Source: an uncultured beta proteobacterium (GTDB lineage: Bacteria > Pseudomonadota > Gammaproteobacteria > Burkholderiales > Burkholderiaceae). From it: a stretch of DNA of 10,787 bases. Position 1 is the stretch's first letter; each line of letters starts with the position of its first letter. The notes beneath the pieces were generated by a model, which saw nothing but the letters and a program-made list of their open reading frames with translations, was not told where the DNA came from and searched no databases. Below, piece by piece: positions 6,841 to 10,787 of this stretch. A program made the position numbers and the translations under genes. The stretch spans positions 1 to 10,787 of the forward strand of contig CAIVXR010000294.1 of assembly GCA_903909925.1 (NCBI GenBank), written 5' to 3'.

Positions 6841-7818
6841 ATGGCTGTTTTTACCGCGATCGACCTTGAAGATATCTCCAATTGGATTTCTAAAGACTTC
6901 AATATTGGTCAAGCTAGTGAAATTTGGGGGATTCATGGCGGCATTGAAAACTCCAACTTTTTTCTAGACACCATCTTGGATGGTAAAAAACAAGAATATG
7001 TTTTAACTATCTTCGAAAGACTATCTGCTCAACAGCTGCCTTACTACCTTGAGCTGATGCGCCACCTTGCGAACAAAGGCATTCCAGTTCCGAAGCCAAT
7101 TGAGAATCGCCAAGGTGAAATTCTATTTTCACTCAAAGATAAACCAGCAGCAATTGTTACTAAACTCCCAGGCTTATCTAGACTGCAACCCGAAGCAAAA
7201 CACTGCAGCATGGTTGGCGAGATGTTGGCCAAGATGCATTTAGCTGGAAAAGATTTTTCTAGGAATCAAGAAAATCTGCGTAGTCTTGGCTGGTGGCAAG
7301 AAACAATACCTTTGGTATTGCCCCATTTAAATGCTTCACAAAAAGATTTGCTCACGTATGAGCTAGAAACGCAAGAAGCATTTTTTAGTTCTGCTGCTTA
7401 TGACATGATTCCTCAAGGTGCTTGCCACTGCGACCTCTTTCGCGATAACGTTTTATTTGCCCCACAAGGTGAAAAAGATCCGGCTGATGATCAACTAGGC
7501 GGGTTCTTTGACTTTTATTTCGCTGGTACCGATAAATGGCTATTTGATCTAGCAGTGACCGCAAATGATTGGTGTCTTGGGGAGAACAAGCAAGATTTAG
7601 ATCCAACGCGTCTTGATGCACTGATGAAAGCCTATCAATCTGTACGTCCTCTTACCAAAGAGGAACAAGCAAGCTGGCCGCTGATGCTGCGTGCAGCAGC
7701 ACTGCGTTTCTGGGTATCCCGCCTTTGGGACTTTTATTTACCCAGAGATGCAAAAATGTTGACGCCTCACGATCCAACCCACTTTGAACGCATTCTTTTA
7801 AGTCGTCGATCTCTATGA
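6841..7818 (+). CDS. thrB: Homoserine kinase, type II (aminoglycoside-phosphotransferase fold)
   Basis: Phosphorylates L-homoserine with ATP to O-phosphohomoserine, the substrate of threonine synthase, in the cytoplasm. At 325 residues it has the length of the kinase-fold homoserine kinase of pseudomonads and betaproteobacteria, unrelated to the GHMP-type enzyme of E. coli. Visible features: N-terminal MAVFTAIDLEDISNWI; the GIENSNFF nucleotide-binding segment (34-41); YVLTIFERL with a Glu/Arg pair (53-61); LPYYLELMRHLANKGIPVPKP (66-86); the catalytic loop HCDLFRDN at 196-203 with Asp198 as base and Asn203 as metal ligand; and GGFFDFYFAG (220-229) with Asp224 as the second metal ligand. I see no clear Shine-Dalgarno in the 16 nt after the upstream gene, so translation may be coupled. 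It overlaps the next gene by 4 nt (ATGA). No other threonine-pathway gene is in the window. Confidence 0.96.
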   Translation: MAVFTAIDLEDISNWISKDFNIGQASEIWGIHGGIENSNFFLDTILDGKKQEYVLTIFERLSAQQLPYYLELMRHLANKGIPVPKPIENRQGEILFSLKDKPAAIVTKLPGLSRLQPEAKHCSMVGEMLAKMHLAGKDFSRNQENLRSLGWWQETIPLVLPHLNASQKDLLTYELETQEAFFSSAAYDMIPQGACHCDLFRDNVLFAPQGEKDPADDQLGGFFDFYFAGTDKWLFDLAVTANDWCLGENKQDLDPTRLDALMKAYQSVRPLTKEEQASWPLMLRAAALRFWVSRLWDFYLPRDAKMLTPHDPTHFERILLSRRSL

Positions 7819-8594
7819 AACTAAACTCCGTCGCACCGAAAGAAGGCTATACCTGGATTAGACAAGGTGTTTGGCTCTTTAAGCAAAATCCATTAGGTTT
7901 CTTGATGTTGGTATTTCTATATGTCTTTCTTGCTCAACTGGCAGTCATTGTTCCGGTGATTGGCGTATTTGCTGTCTTACTACTGACGCCAACACTAGCA
8001 GTTGGCTTCATGACTGCTTGTCGCCAAGCCATTCAAAAAGAGCGCATCAGTCCAATGGTGTACTTAATTGCGCTAAAGTCTGGCGCTCTCGTCCGCAAAC
8101 GCATCTTGCAACTGGGTATCGTGTACGCAGTTCTCATCTTAGTTCTGAGCTTTGCATTGAGTCTCTTGGTCGATTTTGAATTACTCATTCCATTGATGAC
8201 CAGTGATAAGCCGATGACATCGGAGGCTCTTCGCCAAATTTATTTAGTACTCCTCTTTGGCGCCATTCTGTATATTCCAATAGCGATGTTGATGTGGTTC
8301 TCCCCGGTCTTAGTAGCCTGGGCCGATATGTCAGTTGCTCAAGCCCTTTTTTCTAGCTTCTTAGCTTGCTGGACCAATAAGGCAGCATTCTTCGCATATC
8401 TAACAATTTGGAGCATTGTTTTGATCGCCATCCCATTAACGGTAGGCATGATTTTTGATGTAATCGATTTTGGTCAAGCAGCCTCTTTTATTATTGCGCC
8501 CATTTCTATGGGGGGCTTAACCTTGATGCACTGCTCCTTCTATGCAACGTGGAAAGCCTGCTTTACTGAAGAAGAAGCCATTCTGACTACCTAG
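7815..8594 (+). CDS. BPSS1780-family multipass membrane protein, function unknown
   Basis: A 259-residue inner-membrane protein with about six hydrophobic segments, at roughly 26-45, 47-68, 97-119, 140-165, 191-216 and 220-245. The N-terminus (EGYTWIRQGVWLFKQNP, 10-26) and the PxLxxGF segment between TM1-2 and the first cytoplasmic loop (TPTLAVGFMTACRQ, 58-71) match the pattern I recall for the BPSS1780 family, a Burkholderiales group with no known activity. There is no signal peptide and no recognisable catalytic or ligand motif. Its ATG at 7815 overlaps the thrB TGA (ATGA), so it is almost certainly translated from the thrB mRNA. This says it is coexpressed with homoserine kinase; a threonine-linked role would be a guess. 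It converges on uvrD, leaving 16 nt between stops. Confidence 0.8.
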   Translation: MKLNSVAPKEGYTWIRQGVWLFKQNPLGFLMLVFLYVFLAQLAVIVPVIGVFAVLLLTPTLAVGFMTACRQAIQKERISPMVYLIALKSGALVRKRILQLGIVYAVLILVLSFALSLLVDFELLIPLMTSDKPMTSEALRQIYLVLLFGAILYIPIAMLMWFSPVLVAWADMSVAQALFSSFLACWTNKAAFFAYLTIWSIVLIAIPLTVGMIFDVIDFGQAASFIIAPISMGGLTLMHCSFYATWKACFTEEEAILTT

Positions 8595-8610
8595 GCCTTT
8601 TAGACTTTCG

Positions 8611-10787
8611 TCAGTCAATTGCAGCGAGCTTGGCAATACTCAGTTGTAACCATTTAACACCATGGCGCTTGAAGCTCACTTGGGCTCGTGCATCAGCATC
8701 AACCCCCTCTAAGCCTGTAACACGCCCTTCGCCAAACTTCGTATGAAATACGTTTTGACCAATTTTGAATGGATAATTTCCGCGTGGTGGCGAAGCTAAT
8801 CTCTTTACTTCAGTTGAAGCAGAGCCAATGCGCTTAGTAGGTTTTTGATGCTCACTACCAGAGTCAAAGAAGTCATTAGATTCATACTCGCGCTGTCGGG
8901 TATAGCCATCCTGCCACGTCGATCCTGATTTGTTGCTACCACCCCAGCGTGCATCTTTTGCCTTCGGAGTTAGCCACTTCAAAGAATCAGAGGGCAATTC
9001 TTCTAAGAAGCGTGATGGCATGTTGTAGCGCACTTGGCCATGCAGCATACGTGACTGAGTGTGCGATAAATACAAACGCTCTTTAGCACGAGTAATCGCA
9101 ACATACATGAGGCGTCGCTCTTCTTCTAAGCCATTTTGCTCATTAATACTGTTCTCGTGAGGAAATAAGCCTTCTTCAAGGCCTGTAATAAATACTGATG
9201 TGAATTCCAAACCCTTCGCAGAATGCACTGTCATGAGTTGCACCGCATCTTGTCCGGCTTGTGCTTGGTTATCACCCGCCTCTAAAGAAGCATGGGATAA
9301 AAAAGCGGCCAAGGGCGATACCTCAACTACGCCGGGAGCATTTTCTCCAGGAAGCATCGCTGCTGCTGCATCTTGACCATAACCTTCTTCGGCAATAAAG
9401 GCAGTTGCAGCGTTAATCAATTCCTGTAAGTTCTCTACGCGATCTTGGCCTTCGCGCTCCGAGAGGTAATGTTGAATCAAACCACTGTGCTGAATCACAA
9501 ACTCAACCGTTTCAGGAAGGGTGTTATGGCGCGTGGCCTCACGCATGTGATCAACTAAACGCACAAATCCGCCAAGAGCAGCACCGGCTTTCCCCTCCAA
9601 GGAAGAGGCAGCGGTATACAGAGAGCATTGCTGAGACCTGGCAGCATCTTGCAAGGCTTCAATCGATCTTGCGCCAATGCCACGTGTTGGAAAATTGACT
9701 ACGCGTGAGAAAGAAGTGTCATCGTTTGGATTTTCAAGCAAACGTAAATAAGCTAGTGCGTGTTTAATTTCAGCACGCTCGAAGAATCGCAATCCGCCAT
9801 ACACCCGATAAGGAATACCTGCCGAGAACAAAGCATGCTCAATGATGCGAGACTGTGCATTACTGCGATACAGCAGCGCTATTTCCGTACGTTTAATACC
9901 GCTACTAATTAGAGCTTTAATCTCATCAACCAACCAAGCAGCTTCTGCATGGTCACTTGGTGCATCAAAGATACGAACTGGCTCACCATGACCAGCATCG
10001 GTTCGTAGATTTTTTCCAAGTCGTTCTGAATTATTAGCAATCAAATGATTTGCTGTATCCAGAATATGTCCATGTGAGCGATAGTTCTGCTCTAACTTCA
10101 CCATCATGGGGTGATACTGCTTTTCGTAAAGACGCATATTTTCAACATCAGCGCCCCGAAATGCATAAATACTTTGATCATCATCGCCGACCGCAAACAC
10201 TGAGCTACTACCCAAACCGCTCACATTGATGCGACTCGCATCGTGACCTGATAATAATTTGAGCCAGGCGTATTGCAAGGCATTGGTATCCTGAAACTCG
10301 TCGATCAAAATATGACGGAAGCGTTCTTGATAATGGGTGCGAATCGCTTCGCTATGTTTTAGTAATTCGTAGCTACGCAACAGGAGTTCAGCAAAATCCA
10401 CTACCCCCTCACGCTGGCATTGCTCATCATAGGCTGCATAGAGTTGTGCCATCTTCGCCTGAAAATCATCGCCTACTGATAAATCTTTGGCACGCTGCCC
10501 GCGCTCTTTTGCATGAGCAATAAAGTACTGCAGTTGTTTTGGCGGGTACTTCTCATCATCAACTTTCAAACCCTTCAAAAGGCGCTTGATAGCAGAAAGC
10601 TGATCTTGGGTATCTAAGATCTGAAACGTCGATGGCAAGCCAGCTTCTTTGTGGTGCGCTCGCAATAAACTGTTGCAAAGACCATGAAAAGTGACAATCC
10701 ACATACCTCGTGTATTGATCGGCAACATGGCACTTAAGCGCACCATCATCTCTTTGGCGGCTTTATTGGTAAAAGTGACCGCTAGGA
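8611..10787 (-). CDS. uvrD: DNA helicase II, UvrD/PcrA type (5' end outside window)
   Basis: A superfamily 1A 3'-5' DNA helicase that unwinds DNA in nucleotide excision repair (displacing the incised oligonucleotide and UvrC) and mismatch repair. The frame stays open to the right edge; codons between 10750 and 10785 read LAVTFTNKAAKE, which is motif Ia, so the ATG at 10749 is internal and only the N-terminus with Walker A (motif I) is missing. Numbering from that internal Met: motif II DEFQD at 150-154, motif III GDDDQSIYAFRGA at 188-200, motif IV LEQNYRS at 219-225, motif V QLMTVHSAKGLEF at 504-516, motif VI EERRLMYVAITRAKERL at 543-559. A Ser/Gly/Lys-rich linker (about 590-660) leads to a C-terminal Tudor-like domain (661-711, FKIGQNVFHTKFGEG to GVKWLQLSIAKL) that closely follows E. 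coli UvrD and distinguishes it from Rep. Compared with recalled E. coli UvrD there are about 11 extra residues between motifs II and III (around 167-186). Confidence 0.95.
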   Translation of the reverse strand, partial: LAVTFTNKAAKEMMVRLSAMLPINTRGMWIVTFHGLCNSLLRAHHKEAGLPSTFQILDTQDQLSAIKRLLKGLKVDDEKYPPKQLQYFIAHAKERGQRAKDLSVGDDFQAKMAQLYAAYDEQCQREGVVDFAELLLRSYELLKHSEAIRTHYQERFRHILIDEFQDTNALQYAWLKLLSGHDASRINVSGLGSSSVFAVGDDDQSIYAFRGADVENMRLYEKQYHPMMVKLEQNYRSHGHILDTANHLIANNSERLGKNLRTDAGHGEPVRIFDAPSDHAEAAWLVDEIKALISSGIKRTEIALLYRSNAQSRIIEHALFSAGIPYRVYGGLRFFERAEIKHALAYLRLLENPNDDTSFSRVVNFPTRGIGARSIEALQDAARSQQCSLYTAASSLEGKAGAALGGFVRLVDHMREATRHNTLPETVEFVIQHSGLIQHYLSEREGQDRVENLQELINAATAFIAEEGYGQDAAAAMLPGENAPGVVEVSPLAAFLSHASLEAGDNQAQAGQDAVQLMTVHSAKGLEFTSVFITGLEEGLFPHENSINEQNGLEEERRLMYVAITRAKERLYLSHTQSRMLHGQVRYNMPSRFLEELPSDSLKWLTPKAKDARWGGSNKSGSTWQDGYTRQREYESNDFFDSGSEHQKPTKRIGSASTEVKRLASPPRGNYPFKIGQNVFHTKFGEGRVTGLEGVDADARAQVSFKRHGVKWLQLSIAKLAAID

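Noticed and set aside
8583..8614. CTGAC / GTCAG inverted repeat between the membrane-protein gene and uvrD
   Set aside because: Only 5 bp with a 22-nt loop and no T-run; too weak to call a terminator.
1..10787. Defence island, prophage, transposon, CRISPR array or other accessory system
   Set aside because: All genes are recognised as housekeeping or widespread families, composition looks even by eye, and no terminal repeats, integrase, transposase or spaced direct repeats were seen.

Overview
The window looks like ordinary chromosomal DNA of a moderately low-GC betaproteobacterium. The best guess is Burkholderiaceae, probably Polynucleobacter or a close relative. The reasons are the block polA / DUF2782-like gene / thrB / BPSS1780-type membrane protein / uvrD, the type II (kinase-fold) homoserine kinase, and the protein sequences themselves. 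This taxonomic call is recalled from family knowledge, not computed. I see no RNA gene, mobile element, CRISPR array, integrase or phage gene. Coding density is very high, with no gene-free stretch longer than about 100 bases.

Layout, left to right. (1) Positions 1-928, plus strand: C-terminal part of a Rieske-type ring-hydroxylating oxygenase alpha subunit, cut by the left edge. (2) 975-1811, plus: a two-domain sulfurtransferase of the 3-mercaptopyruvate sulfurtransferase type. (3) 1823-6328, minus: an apparent operon read as polA (DNA polymerase I), then a Tat-exported dienelactone-hydrolase-family protein, then a ZIP-family metal transporter, with gaps of only 22 and 5 nt. (4) 6411-8594, plus: an apparent operon of a DUF2782-like exported small protein, thrB (homoserine kinase) and a BPSS1780-family membrane protein whose start overlaps the thrB stop. 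(5) 8611-10787, minus: uvrD (DNA helicase II), cut by the right edge so that its ATP-binding Walker A segment lies outside.

The two operons in the middle diverge from an 82-bp spacer (6329-6410) that must carry promoters for both polA and the DUF2782-like/thrB unit; it contains a weak nested inverted repeat but no clear consensus promoter. The sulfurtransferase and ZIP genes converge, and a perfect 10-bp hairpin overlaps the sulfurtransferase stop codon, the best terminator candidate here. The membrane-protein gene and uvrD also converge, with only 16 nt between stops.

Functionally the genes are mostly independent housekeeping functions. PolA and UvrD act together after incision in nucleotide excision repair (UvrD displaces the cut oligonucleotide and UvrC; PolA refills the gap). 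ThrB phosphorylates homoserine on the way to threonine. The Rieske oxygenase, sulfurtransferase, exported hydrolase and ZIP transporter have recognisable folds but no substrate I can assign. I did not find convincing evidence of a new biological system; the least-understood items are the DUF2782-like and BPSS1780-type proteins and the exported hydrolase linked to polA.
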